Source of the DNA: Massilia sp. TS11
GTDB taxonomy: Bacteria > Pseudomonadota > Gammaproteobacteria > Burkholderiales > Burkholderiaceae_D
Direction: 5' to 3'
Length of the DNA: 64,000 nucleotides
Assembly (NCBI RefSeq): GCF_022012445.1
Contig: NZ_JAKLTS010000005.1
Coordinates: forward strand, 248,001 to 312,000
Below are positions 48,447-56,362 of this stretch, one piece after another. Numbering within the stretch: the first letter of the stretch is position 1; every line of letters starts with the position of its first letter. Below the pieces are notes generated by a model. It saw nothing but the letters and a program-made list of their open reading frames with translations, did no database searches and had not been told where the DNA came from. Position numbers and translations under genes: made by a program.

Positions 48447-49466
48447 ATGGCAATTTACCCTTGGCAAGAGTCATCCTGGCAGCAGTTGATGCAGATGCGC
48501 GCGCGCCTGCCGCATGCCTTGTTGTTCCATGGTCCGGAAGGCATCGGCAAGGCCGAGTTCATTGAGCAATTTGCCCAGTCGCTCCTGTGCGAGCGCCCGG
48601 CCGCAGACGGCCACGCCTGCGGCAGTTGCGCTTCCTGCGGCTGGTTTGTCCAGCAGAGCCACCCGGACTACCGGCGTGTGCGCCCCGAAGCGCTGGAGGA
48701 CGAACCCGCCGAGGGCGAGGACGGCGAGGGCGAAAAAAAGGCGAAGTCGAGCAAGACGCCGTCGAAAGATATCCGCATCGAGCAGGTGCGCGCGCTGACC
48801 GACTTCATGAATATTTCTACCCACCGCCAGGGGCTGCGGGTGGTGGTGCTGTATCCGGCCGAAGCCTTGAACACGGCCTCGGCCAATGCGCTGCTGAAGA
48901 CTCTGGAAGAGCCGCCGCCGGGCACCGTTTTCCTGCTGTCCACCCACAGCCTGGACCGTTTGCTGCCGACCATCCTGTCGCGCTGCCGCAAATTTGCGCT
49001 GCCGATGCCCGACCACGCGGCCGCGCTTTCCTGGCTGCAACAGCAGGGGGTGAACGAGGCCGAGGGCTGGCTGCGCGAGCAGGGCGGTGCGCCGCTGTTG
49101 GCCTTGGCCGCCGCCGAGTCGGGCAGCCGCGAGGACATGGACACCCTGCTCAAACTGCTGGCCCGGCCAAGTGTGGAAACGGCGCTGAAAACGGCCGAGC
49201 GCCTGGCCAAGGTTCCGCTCAGCGCTTTGGTGTCTTGGCAACAACGCTGGCTGTATGACGTGCTCGCATTCCAATTGACGGGCGCGATACGCTACTATCC
49301 TCGCTATCGCAGCGAGGTCGAGCAGGTGGCGGCGCGGGTGCCAAGCGCGCAGTTGTTGCAGGTCATCAAGAATGCAAATGCACGCAAGGCGGTAGCAGAG
49401 CATCCTTTGTCGCCCAAGCTCTTTATCGAAGAGATGCTGCTCGACTACACTGCATGCTGTAGCTGA
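48447..49466 (+). CDS. holB: DNA polymerase III subunit delta'
   Basis: A 339-aa clamp-loader subunit. It has an AAA+ fold with a degenerate P-loop (GPEGIGKAE, 29-37), as is normal since delta' does not hydrolyse ATP, and four zinc-binding cysteines Cys48, Cys58, Cys61 and Cys64. NALLKTLEEPP and LPTILSRCRKF are the sensor segments. Between about 89 and 108 a Glu/Lys-rich insert (GEDGEGEKKAKSSK) makes a charged loop absent from the E. coli protein. It sits between tmk and pilZ. Confidence 0.95.
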   Translation: MAIYPWQESSWQQLMQMRARLPHALLFHGPEGIGKAEFIEQFAQSLLCERPAADGHACGSCASCGWFVQQSHPDYRRVRPEALEDEPAEGEDGEGEKKAKSSKTPSKDIRIEQVRALTDFMNISTHRQGLRVVVLYPAEALNTASANALLKTLEEPPPGTVFLLSTHSLDRLLPTILSRCRKFALPMPDHAAALSWLQQQGVNEAEGWLREQGGAPLLALAAAESGSREDMDTLLKLLARPSVETALKTAERLAKVPLSALVSWQQRWLYDVLAFQLTGAIRYYPRYRSEVEQVAARVPSAQLLQVIKNANARKAVAEHPLSPKLFIEEMLLDYTACCS

Positions 49467-49476
49467 AAGGAATTGC

Positions 49477-49854
49477 ATGAGCGCACAAATTGAACCGAAT
49501 GCCGCACCGCAAGCCCCGCGGCCTTCGGTATTGTCGCTTGCAATCAAGGAGAAGGCGGCGCTCTACGCCGCTTACATGCCGTACCTCAAGAACGGCGGCA
49601 TTTTCGTGCCGACCCAAAAGCCCTACAAATTGGGCGACGAGATCTATCTGATTCTGGCCTTGATGGACGATCCGAATAAATACCCGATCGCCGGCAAGGT
49701 TGTGTGGATTACGCCCGCCGGCGCCAACAATAACAAGGCGCAAGGCATCGGGGTCCACTTTCCGGAAGACGAAAGCGGGCTCAAGGCCCGGCAACGTATT
49801 GAAGAAATCCTGGGCGCGGCACTGCGGTCGTCCCGCGCCACTCACACGCTTTGA
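49477..49854 (+). CDS. pilZ: PilZ-domain protein (type IV pilus-type)
   Basis: A 125-aa PilZ protein with LYAAYMPYLKNGGIFVPTQKPYKLGDEIYLIL and GKVVWITPAGANNNKAQGIGVHF. It lacks the RxxxR and D/NxSxxG residues that bind cyclic di-GMP, like the founding Pseudomonas PilZ that acts in type IV pilus assembly with PilB and FimX. Conserved position after holB supports the name. It ends two bases before the next gene's TTG codon and is 5 bp from its ATG. Confidence 0.93.
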   Translation: MSAQIEPNAAPQAPRPSVLSLAIKEKAALYAAYMPYLKNGGIFVPTQKPYKLGDEIYLILALMDDPNKYPIAGKVVWITPAGANNNKAQGIGVHFPEDESGLKARQRIEEILGAALRSSRATHTL

Positions 49855-49859
49855 AATCA

Positions 49860-50363
49860 ATGACTTACACGCACCGCATTGCTACCCGCGACGATCTGCC
49901 GCGCATCGTCGAGATCTATAATTCCACCATCGCCTCGCGCGAAGTGACGGCCGATACGGAGCCGGTCTCGGTCGCCTCGCGCGAAGCCTGGTTCCAGGAC
50001 CACGACCCGGCCCGCCGCCCGCTCTGGACCATCCACGAGGGCGACGATCCGGCAATCGTCGGCTGGATTTCCTACTCCAATTTCTATGGCCGCCCGGCCT
50101 ATGCGGGCACGGCCGAAGTGTCGATCTACATCGACGAAGCCTGGCGCCGCAAAGGCGTGGGCCGGTATGCGCTGGAGCAGGCGATCGCCTTTGCGCCCCA
50201 GATCAAGGTGCACACCCTGCTGGGTTTTATCTTCGGCCACAACAAGCCCAGCCTCGGCCTGTTCGAGCGCTTCGGCTTCGCCACCTGGGCGCATCTGCCG
50301 CGCGTGGCGATTCTGGACGGCGTCGAGCGCGACCTGATCATCCTCGGCAAGCGGGTTGACTGA
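49860..50363 (+). CDS. GNAT N-acetyltransferase, phosphinothricin/methionine-sulfone type
   Basis: A 167-aa acetyltransferase beginning MTYTHRIATRDDLPRIVEIYN, with AEVSIYIDEAWRRKGVGRYAL as acetyl-CoA loop and the closing FGFATWAHLPRVAILDG. Close relatives (Pat, MddA) acetylate phosphinothricin or methionine sulfoximine and sulfone; the housekeeping role is likely detoxification of such analogues. ATG 49860 is chosen; a TTG at 49851 would overlap the pilZ stop. Confidence 0.88.
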   Translation: MTYTHRIATRDDLPRIVEIYNSTIASREVTADTEPVSVASREAWFQDHDPARRPLWTIHEGDDPAIVGWISYSNFYGRPAYAGTAEVSIYIDEAWRRKGVGRYALEQAIAFAPQIKVHTLLGFIFGHNKPSLGLFERFGFATWAHLPRVAILDGVERDLIILGKRVD

Positions 50364-50383
50364 CGCTCGCGTACAATCGCGGC

Positions 50384-51163
50384 ATGTTTATCGATTCTCA
50401 TTGCCATATTGATTTCCCGGAGCTGGCCGAGCGCATGCCCGCGGTCCTGGCCAAGATGGCCGAAAACCGCGTCAGCCACGCGCTGTGCGTGTCGGTCGAC
50501 CTGCCGGATTTTCCCCGCGTACTTGCACTCGCCGAGCAGCATCCGCATATTTACGCTTCGGTTGGCGTCCATCCCGACTATGAGGACACGCCGGAACCGA
50601 GCGTGGAGCAGCTGGTCGAACTGGCCAGGCATCCCAAGATCCTTGCGATCGGCGAAACCGGGCTCGACTATTACCGCCTGCAGGGCGACCTGGAGTGGCA
50701 GCGCGAGCGCTTCCGCACTCACATAAAAGCTTCAAGAATCGCGCGTAAGCCTTTGATTATTCACACGCGTTCGGCCAGTGAGGACACGTTGCGCATCATG
50801 GCCGAGGAGGGGGCTGGCCCGGCCGCCGGCGGTGCGGGCGGCGTCATGCATTGCTTTACGGAGTCGCAGGCCGTGGCCGATGCCGCGCTCGACATGGGCT
50901 TCTACATCTCGTTTTCCGGCATCGTGACCTTCAAGAGCGCGAAAGAATTGCAAGAAGTGTGCAAACGGGTGCCGCTCGAGCGCATGCTGATCGAGACGGA
51001 TTCGCCCTATCTGGCCCCGGTGCCGTATCGCGGCAAAATGAACGAGCCCGGCTATGTTTGCCACGTGGCGGAGTTCATCGCCACCCTGCGCGATGTGCCA
51101 CTGCCGCAGATCGCCGAAACAACCTCGAACAATTTCCGGCGTCTTTTCAATGTCTTACAATGA
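50384..51163 (+). CDS. TatD-family metal-dependent hydrolase (YcfH-like)
   Basis: A 259-aa TIM-barrel hydrolase of the TatD deoxyribonuclease family. Metal ligands start with His6 and His8 in DSHCHID; VGVHPDYE, AIGETGLDYY (Glu ligand), HTRSASEDT, GGVMHCFTES and ETDSPYLAP follow in order. A short Gly/Ala insert (GAGPAAGGAGG) lengthens one loop. In E. coli ycfH follows holB; here pilZ and the GNAT gene lie between. Members act in DNA fragmentation or repair or D-amino acid trimming. Confidence 0.94.
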   Translation: MFIDSHCHIDFPELAERMPAVLAKMAENRVSHALCVSVDLPDFPRVLALAEQHPHIYASVGVHPDYEDTPEPSVEQLVELARHPKILAIGETGLDYYRLQGDLEWQRERFRTHIKASRIARKPLIIHTRSASEDTLRIMAEEGAGPAAGGAGGVMHCFTESQAVADAALDMGFYISFSGIVTFKSAKELQEVCKRVPLERMLIETDSPYLAPVPYRGKMNEPGYVCHVAEFIATLRDVPLPQIAETTSNNFRRLFNVLQ

Positions 51164-51170
51164 AAAGCTT

Positions 51171-51815
51171 ATGCGGATTCTGAAATGGATTCCGCTGCTG
51201 GCCAGCCTCATCATGCCGGTCGCGCGCGCCGATGATGCGGTCGAGTTCTTCCGTGCCGTTCAAATCGACAACGTCAGCGGTGTGCGCAGCCTGCTGGCGG
51301 CCGGACTCGATCCGAATATTGCCGAACCCTTGCGCGGCGAAACCGGGCTCATCCTCGCCTTGCGTGAAGAGGCGCCGCGCGTGTTCGAGGTCCTGCTGGC
51401 GGACCCGCGCATCCGCGTCGAAGCCCAGGCGCGCAATGGCAACACTGCCTTGATGATGGCCGCGTTCAAAAAGAACCTGCCTGCCGTGCAGGCCTTGCTG
51501 GCCAAGGGTGCGGCGGTCAATCGTCCGGGCTGGACGCCGCTGCACTACGCGGCTGCCGCCGGCGCCGATGACATCGTCAGCTTGTTGCTGGCGCGCGGGG
51601 CCCAGCTCGAAGCGCCGGCCGAAGCCGGCCTGACGCCACTGATGATGGCGGCGCGCGAGGGGCATGAATCGACCACCTTGCTGCTGCTGAGCAAAGGGGC
51701 AGACCCCGCCCGCGTGAATTCCGAGGGCAAGGACAGCGCTCAGCAGGCCGAACAGTATGGACGTGGCCACGTGGTCACGGCCATCCAGCAGTTCCGCGCA
51801 CATTCCAAGAAGTAA
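51171..51815 (+). CDS. Exported ankyrin-repeat protein
   Basis: A 214-aa protein with an N-terminal signal peptide (MRILKWIPLLASLIMPVARA, cleavage before DD) and four to five ankyrin repeats: GETGLILALREEAPRVFEVLL, NGNTALMMAAFKKNLPAVQALLAKGA, GWTPLHYAAAAGADDIVSLLLARGA and LTPLMMAAREGHESTTLLLLSKGA. It probably works as a periplasmic binding scaffold. It starts 7 bp after the tatD stop, so it is likely the last gene of this operon. An upstream ATG at 51150 overlaps tatD and would spoil the signal peptide. Confidence 0.88.
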   Translation: MRILKWIPLLASLIMPVARADDAVEFFRAVQIDNVSGVRSLLAAGLDPNIAEPLRGETGLILALREEAPRVFEVLLADPRIRVEAQARNGNTALMMAAFKKNLPAVQALLAKGAAVNRPGWTPLHYAAAAGADDIVSLLLARGAQLEAPAEAGLTPLMMAAREGHESTTLLLLSKGADPARVNSEGKDSAQQAEQYGRGHVVTAIQQFRAHSKK

Positions 51816-51903
51816 CGAGGAAACACCCCCTAGCTCCGCGTATTGATCCCGGACACACGCTTGCATAATCGATACATCAAGCGTTGCCTTTCACGAGGAT
51901 CAC

Positions 51904-52824
51904 ATGTTGAACGAACGAGAGATCGAAAGCTGCTACCTGGGGCAGTTTATTCCGGTGCAATACCATCACAATATGCTGATGGACCAAAACCGGATGGGCG
52001 GCTTCAAAGCCGCAATCGACTATGCCGTCAAACCGGGGATGAAAGTGCTGGAACTCGGTGGCGGCACGGGTGTGCTGTCCTGGTTTGCGGCTGCCAAGGC
52101 CGACAAGGTCTATTGCGTCGAGTTCAATCCCGACATGGTGCGTGAAGCGCGCCGCTTCATGGCCCTGAATCCGAACGGCCACAAGGTCGATGTGATTCAC
52201 GCGGACGCCTTCGAATACCTGCCGCCGGAGCCGGTCGATGTTGTGATCTGCGAAATGATCCACGTCGGCATGCTGCGCGAAAAGCAGGTCGAAGTCATCG
52301 AATCCTTCAAACGCCGCTATGCCGCCCGCTTTGGCGGACCGCTGCCGGTGTTCGTGCCCGAAGCCGTCATCATGGCCGCACAGCCGCTGCATCAAGCCTA
52401 TGATTTTGAAGGCTTTTATGCACCGATCGTGCAATTCCAGGAAACAGGCAGCAACCCGCCGGGCACAGTGGAACTGTCGGCCCCGGCCGTGTACAGCATT
52501 CTCGATTTCAGCCAACCGGTCGATCCGACCATTGCTTGGGAAGGCAAATTCCTGATCGAGCGTGCCGGCGCGCTGACGGCGGTGCGATTCATCACCAAAA
52601 ACATTCTGGCCGTTGTGCAAGAGCGCTCGACGACCATCGACTGGCTGAACCACTACATGAGCCTGCCACTAGCGACGCCGATGCGCGTGAATGCGGGCGA
52701 CGTGGTGCGGATCAGTTTCAATTACCGCGTGGGGGCCAGCATCCAGTCGCTGCAGGCCAATCTGCGCTGCGAAGTGCTGCACGAGGTCGCTCCCCAGGGC
52801 CAGGCGCTGCAAGCCTACGCCTAA
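51904..52824 (+). CDS. SAM-dependent methyltransferase, protein arginine methyltransferase-like
   Basis: A 306-aa class I methyltransferase. Motif I LELGGGTG is at 49-56 and the acidic loop CVEFNPDMV follows. The region HNMLMDQNR (22-30) resembles the PRMT HxxMLxDxxR helix, and CEMIHVGMLRE (116-126) places Glu117 and Glu126 nine residues apart, as in the PRMT double-E loop. The C-terminal ~130 residues are beta-rich, like the PRMT barrel. The THW loop is not evident. It could methylate arginine in a protein or another guanidino or small substrate. GAGG 6 bases before the ATG; a perfect terminator ends the gene. Confidence 0.75.
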   Translation: MLNEREIESCYLGQFIPVQYHHNMLMDQNRMGGFKAAIDYAVKPGMKVLELGGGTGVLSWFAAAKADKVYCVEFNPDMVREARRFMALNPNGHKVDVIHADAFEYLPPEPVDVVICEMIHVGMLREKQVEVIESFKRRYAARFGGPLPVFVPEAVIMAAQPLHQAYDFEGFYAPIVQFQETGSNPPGTVELSAPAVYSILDFSQPVDPTIAWEGKFLIERAGALTAVRFITKNILAVVQERSTTIDWLNHYMSLPLATPMRVNAGDVVRISFNYRVGASIQSLQANLRCEVLHEVAPQGQALQAYA

Positions 52825-52850
52825 GAGTTTCGTTTCGACGACTCCATGTT

Positions 52851-52875
52851 CCGGCCTTCGGGCCGGTTTTTTTTT
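52851..52875 (+). terminator. Rho-independent terminator after methyltransferase gene
   Basis: CCGGCC-TTCG-GGCCGG (52851-52866) with the stable UUCG tetraloop, then a nine-T run. Confidence 0.93.
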
Positions 52876-52881
52876 GCCCAA

Positions 52882-52945
52882 CAAACAAATCGGGGTCAGA
52901 CCCCATTTTTCTTGGCAGATAAATGGGGTCTGACCCCATTTTTGA
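52882..52945. repeat. REP-like doublet, copy C
   Basis: GGGGTCAGACCCC (52892-52904) and GGGGTCTGACCCC (52925-52937), again 33 bp start to start, with ACAAATC left and CATTTTTGATTTTT right flanks. Unlike copies A and B it lies between two genes read in the same direction. Confidence 0.85.
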
Positions 52946-53048
52946 TTTTTGCGTTCGTCCCCTCGAATCGACCGTTCGTCGGGTCGCGCTGGCTGACGGG
53001 GCAGGGCGGGGATATGCTGCAGACATTGCTAACCCGAGGTCTGCCACC

Positions 53049-53237
53049 ATGCTTTCATTTATCGTCTGGCTCTTGCTGCTCTTCCTCTGCTGGCCGCTCG
53101 CTTTGCTGGCCTTGGTGCTGTATCCGCTGGCCTGGCTGTTGCTGCTGCCTTTCCGGATCGTCGGCATTGGCGCCGATGCGGTGCTGGAAATGATTAAAGC
53201 CATCGTGATGCTGCCGGCGCGGATTTTGCGCGGCTAG
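53049..53237 (+). CDS. Small hydrophobic membrane protein, unknown
   Basis: A 62-aa protein that is almost entirely hydrophobic: one long or two short membrane helices (FIVWLLLLFLCWPLALLALV and LAWLLLLPFRIVGI) and an amphipathic tail AVLEMIKAIVMLPARIL ending RG. GAGG at 53036-53039 lies 9 bases before ATG 53049; the frame is open further up (to 52923) but runs through non-coding repeat sequence. I do not recognise a family. It ends one base before the convergent reductase gene stop. Confidence 0.6.
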   Translation: MLSFIVWLLLLFLCWPLALLALVLYPLAWLLLLPFRIVGIGADAVLEMIKAIVMLPARILRG

Positions 53238-53238
53238 A

Positions 53239-54570
53239 TCAATACACGTCGCGGCGGTAGCGGCCCTCGGCCTGGAGGGCGTCCCGGCTGGCTTGGCCGA
53301 GAATCTGGACCAGCGTGGCGTCGACATCCGCCGCCATCCCATGCAGGCTGCCGCACACATAGATGGCCGCGCCGCGCGCGACCCAATCTCGCAAGCGCTC
53401 GGCCTGCTGAACAAGACAATCTTGGACGTAGCGCGGGCCGCCCGGCTCGCGCGAGTAGCTGCGGTCCAGCCGCGCCAGCTTGCCCTCGGCAAGCCAGCGC
53501 TGCAGGTCTGCATCGAAATAGCGGTCCGCCGTGGCGCTGCGCTCGCCAAACAACAGCCAATTTTCGCCGCGCCCGGCGGTTGCACGTGCCGCAAGCAGGC
53601 CGCGCAGACCGGCCAGACCGGTGCCGTTGCCAATGAGGATAAGTGGTCGTTCGGCATTGCGGTCGAGGCGGAAGCGCGGGTGAGGTCGCAAACGTAGCGG
53701 CAGCACGGAACCCAGCGCGAGTTCCTGAGTCAAAAATCCAGAAGCCAGACCGTGGCCACCATCGGGGCGCTGATGCAAGCGCACGAGCAAGCGCAGCTCG
53801 TCCTCTGTCGGGATCGAGGCGATCGAGTATTCGCGCGGGTGGGTCGGGTCGGCTGGCACGTTCACTTGTACCAGGTCGCCGGCTTCCCAGCTGGGCATGG
53901 GGTCGACTGCTTTGAAATGGAGGGCATATACCGGCGCGCCCGGGCTGGCCGGGTTCAAGTACTCGCGTGCGTCCAGGCGCCAATGGCTGGGTGGTGCCTC
54001 GGTCCAGGCGCCGTCGGCAATGCCGGCCAGGCGGCTCAACTGCTGTTGCCATTGACCGATGGCTGCGCTGTCGCCACGGTCCACATCGACGCGCTCGAAC
54101 AGGGGTTGAGCGCCGCTCTGCTGGAGCCATTCGTCCAGCTGCAGGCCGAACTGGCGGAAAGCTTTGTAGCTACGGTCACCCAGCGCGAGCACGCCATAGC
54201 GCATATGGCCAAGCTTGGCAGGCTCGTGCATCTGTCGTGCGGCGAACGGCGCTGCGCAGTCGGGTGGGTCGCCTTCGCCATAGGTGCTGACCAGCCACAA
54301 AACCTGGCGCTGTGCGGCCAGGTCGGCTGGCGCGAGCTGGTCGATGCCGAGGACGGCAACGCTGAGGCCGGCCGTGCGCAGACTGGCGGCCGTTTGCTGG
54401 GCCAGTCCCTCGGCGGTGCCCGTTTGCGAGGCATGAACGATCAGCCAGTCGCAGGCTGTGGCGGGCTTGTGCCGGCGCGCCTGGTGTCGCCGCCACGCCT
54501 GCCAGACAATGCCCGCATAGGCCAGGAGCAATCCGGTAGCGCCCAACAGGCGCGGCGTTTCGAGAATCAT
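53239..54570 (-). CDS. Membrane-anchored NADPH diflavin reductase (flavodoxin + FAD/NADPH domains)
   Basis: A 443-aa sulfite-reductase/P450-reductase-like flavoprotein. ATG 54570 (overlapping the apbE stop as ATGA) gives an N-terminal helix (about 6-24, LLGATGLLLAYAGIVW) followed by basic RRHQARRHK, so the enzyme faces the cytosol. The flavodoxin domain (about 40-185) has HASQTGTAEGLA, STYGEGDPP and ALGDRSYKAFRQFG. The FAD/NADPH part (about 205-443) has PREYSIAS, IGNGTGLAGLRGL and YVCGSLHGMA. It should pass NADPH electrons to a membrane partner, here most likely the PepSY-type protein of the same operon. The usual long linker domain is shortened. Confidence 0.88.
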   Translation of the reverse strand: MILETPRLLGATGLLLAYAGIVWQAWRRHQARRHKPATACDWLIVHASQTGTAEGLAQQTAASLRTAGLSVAVLGIDQLAPADLAAQRQVLWLVSTYGEGDPPDCAAPFAARQMHEPAKLGHMRYGVLALGDRSYKAFRQFGLQLDEWLQQSGAQPLFERVDVDRGDSAAIGQWQQQLSRLAGIADGAWTEAPPSHWRLDAREYLNPASPGAPVYALHFKAVDPMPSWEAGDLVQVNVPADPTHPREYSIASIPTEDELRLLVRLHQRPDGGHGLASGFLTQELALGSVLPLRLRPHPRFRLDRNAERPLILIGNGTGLAGLRGLLAARATAGRGENWLLFGERSATADRYFDADLQRWLAEGKLARLDRSYSREPGGPRYVQDCLVQQAERLRDWVARGAAIYVCGSLHGMAADVDATLVQILGQASRDALQAEGRYRRDVY

Positions 54571-55565
54571 GATGCCAAGCGCTCCCAGGCGCTGGAACTT
54601 GCTTCCTGCAGGCCGGATTCGGTTCGCCACACGAGGCGTGCGGGCAGGCCAAGATGCTCGGCGAAACGCAGCCCGGCTTCCGGCCCCAGTACATTGATCG
54701 CGGTCGACAAGGCATCCGCCTGCATGCAGCTTGGATGCACGACGCTGACGCTGGCCAGACCATGCGTGATCGGCCGCCCGACGCGCGGATCGAGCGTATG
54801 ACTCAGGCGTTCGCCGTCGATTTCAGTCCAGCGGCGGTAGTCGCCCGAGGTGGCAATGCTCAGCCCGTGCAGGGCCAACAGCGCGGCTTGTTCGCCCAGC
54901 TCCGGCGGATTCTCCACCTCCACCCACCATGGCTGTCCATCGGGTTTGCAGCCGTGACCGCGCAGCTCACCACCAAGTTCCACCAGAAAATGCTGATACC
55001 CCCGGGCCAGCAGAATCTCCGCCATGCGGTCGACGGCATAGCCCTTCGCGATCGACGACAGATCGAGCAGCACGCCACCGGGCTGCAGCAGTTCGCCCGG
55101 TTGTGCGCGCCAGTCGAGCAAGGCCCAGGACTGGGTCAGCGCTGCGCACTCGGCGGGCGCGGGCGGCGTGTAGCCGGGCTTGGCATAGGCTTCGCCAGGG
55201 CCGAAGCCCCAGGCATTGACGAGTGCGCCCGCGGCGGGATCGTAGGCGCCGCCGGTCTGCCGCGCCAGGGCCAGGGCGGCGTCCATCACCTGGGCGAAGC
55301 GTGGGGGCAGACGGTGACGGCTGCCGGCCGGCGCGTGGTTGAAACGGCAGAGTGTGGATTCCGGCTCCCAGTGGCTCATCTCGGCCACGATCTGGTCGAG
55401 CTCGGCCTGAATCGCGTTGCGCAGCGCATCCAGCGCGGGGCTGGCGGCGGCCAGGCGCAGCGACCAGCTGCAGCCCATGCTGTCGCCAGTCAGGCTGTGC
55501 ACGGTGCTGCCTGCTGGCGGCGCGTCCGGATGTATTTCGGCCGGAATCAACACACGGCGATTCAC
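54567..55565 (-). CDS. apbE: FAD:protein FMN transferase
   Basis: A 332-aa ApbE, which attaches FMN through a phosphoester to Thr or Ser in exported proteins that carry D-x-x-S/T-G-A-T. Visible family segments: TGDSMGCSWSL near the start, MSHWEPESTLCRFN, GGAYDPAAGALVNAWGFG, LLDLSSIAKGYAVDRMA, ELGGELRGHG and HTLDPRVGRPI, with the Mg-binding Asp-Ala-Leu-Ser-Thr near the end. A lipoprotein or signal peptide is not obvious, so its side of the membrane is unclear. Overlaps of 4 bp on both sides couple it to the DUF4198 and reductase genes. The target is very probably the DUF2271 protein two genes upstream. Confidence 0.94.
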   Translation of the reverse strand: MNRRVLIPAEIHPDAPPAGSTVHSLTGDSMGCSWSLRLAAASPALDALRNAIQAELDQIVAEMSHWEPESTLCRFNHAPAGSRHRLPPRFAQVMDAALALARQTGGAYDPAAGALVNAWGFGPGEAYAKPGYTPPAPAECAALTQSWALLDWRAQPGELLQPGGVLLDLSSIAKGYAVDRMAEILLARGYQHFLVELGGELRGHGCKPDGQPWWVEVENPPELGEQAALLALHGLSIATSGDYRRWTEIDGERLSHTLDPRVGRPITHGLASVSVVHPSCMQADALSTAINVLGPEAGLRFAEHLGLPARLVWRTESGLQEASSSAWERLAS

Positions 55566-56362
55566 TGCGGCAGAATCTCCAGCGTGGCCGCGTAGATGTA
55601 GCGGCGCGTCGTGCCCGGCTGGGGCGGGCCGCCGGCTGCCGGCAGGCTCGCGTTCAACCAGTACATGCCCGGCTCGGGCAGAGTGATGCTGGCCTCGCCA
55701 TTGGCGTCGGTAGTCAGGCGGCGCTCGTTCAGCACACCGCGGTAGCGCACGCCGCCGGGGATCAGGCTGAAGGCGAGATTGGCCGCCGGCTTGCCATCGA
55801 GCAGGAATCGGAAGCGCGCCTTGTCCCCTTCATGCAGCTCGGTCGGATGGGTAATCGGCACCAGCTCCAGACCTTCGCCGGTCGGCTTGAAGGCGCCATT
55901 GCTGGGGGCATTGGCCGTGAAATAGGTTTCGATGCGCTGATGTTGGAGGATGATGCGCAGGTCCTCGGCATCCTTCGGCACATCCTTGGCGATACTCTCT
56001 TCAGTGCCGTTCACGCGCTTCATTTCGCCATTGACCTTGAACATGGCCATTGCGCCTCTGCTGGCCAGCACCAGTTTGTAGGTGCCGTTCTGAGTCAGCT
56101 TGAAGTCGGCGACCGAGCGCAGACGCCCGGCCGTGGCGCCGGTGACCGGCTGACGGCTGCCATCGGGCTGAATCAGCTGGGCGTCATCCATTTTGAGCGC
56201 GAATTTATCGAACTCGAACAGATTGTCGGACACCGCCGCATCGACGGTGACGGTCGGCTCTTTGCCTTCCACCTGGGTCGCGCTGGGCAGGAACCAGGGG
56301 CGGGCCGCTTGCGCCTGGAAGGCGAGGGTAGCCAGGGCGAGGGCGATCAGACTGCGTTTCAT
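55562..56362 (-). CDS. Exported DUF4198 protein
   Basis: A 266-aa periplasmic protein with a signal peptide (MKRSLIALALATLAFQAQA, then ARPWFLPS) and an all-beta layout. It has the DUF4198 features: an early HxxWLxP-like RPWFLPSATQV, a middle GLELVPITHPTELHEGDKARFRFLLDGKP, and a final carboxypeptidase-regulatory-like strand set TTDANGEASITLPEPGMYWLNAS. DUF4198 proteins often stand in metal-uptake or cobalt/nickel/iron loci. Overlaps by 4 bp at both ends tie it to the DUF2271 and apbE genes. It may bind the metal or ligand that the flavin reduces. Confidence 0.85.
   Translation of the reverse strand: MKRSLIALALATLAFQAQAARPWFLPSATQVEGKEPTVTVDAAVSDNLFEFDKFALKMDDAQLIQPDGSRQPVTGATAGRLRSVADFKLTQNGTYKLVLASRGAMAMFKVNGEMKRVNGTEESIAKDVPKDAEDLRIILQHQRIETYFTANAPSNGAFKPTGEGLELVPITHPTELHEGDKARFRFLLDGKPAANLAFSLIPGGVRYRGVLNERRLTTDANGEASITLPEPGMYWLNASLPAAGGPPQPGTTRRYIYAATLEILPQ

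Noticed and set aside
52966..52980. Third copy of the ACGACCGTTC operator near 52.97 kb
   Set aside because: Only the right half matches, no -10 box lies 10 bp downstream, and the neighbours are not fatty-acid genes.
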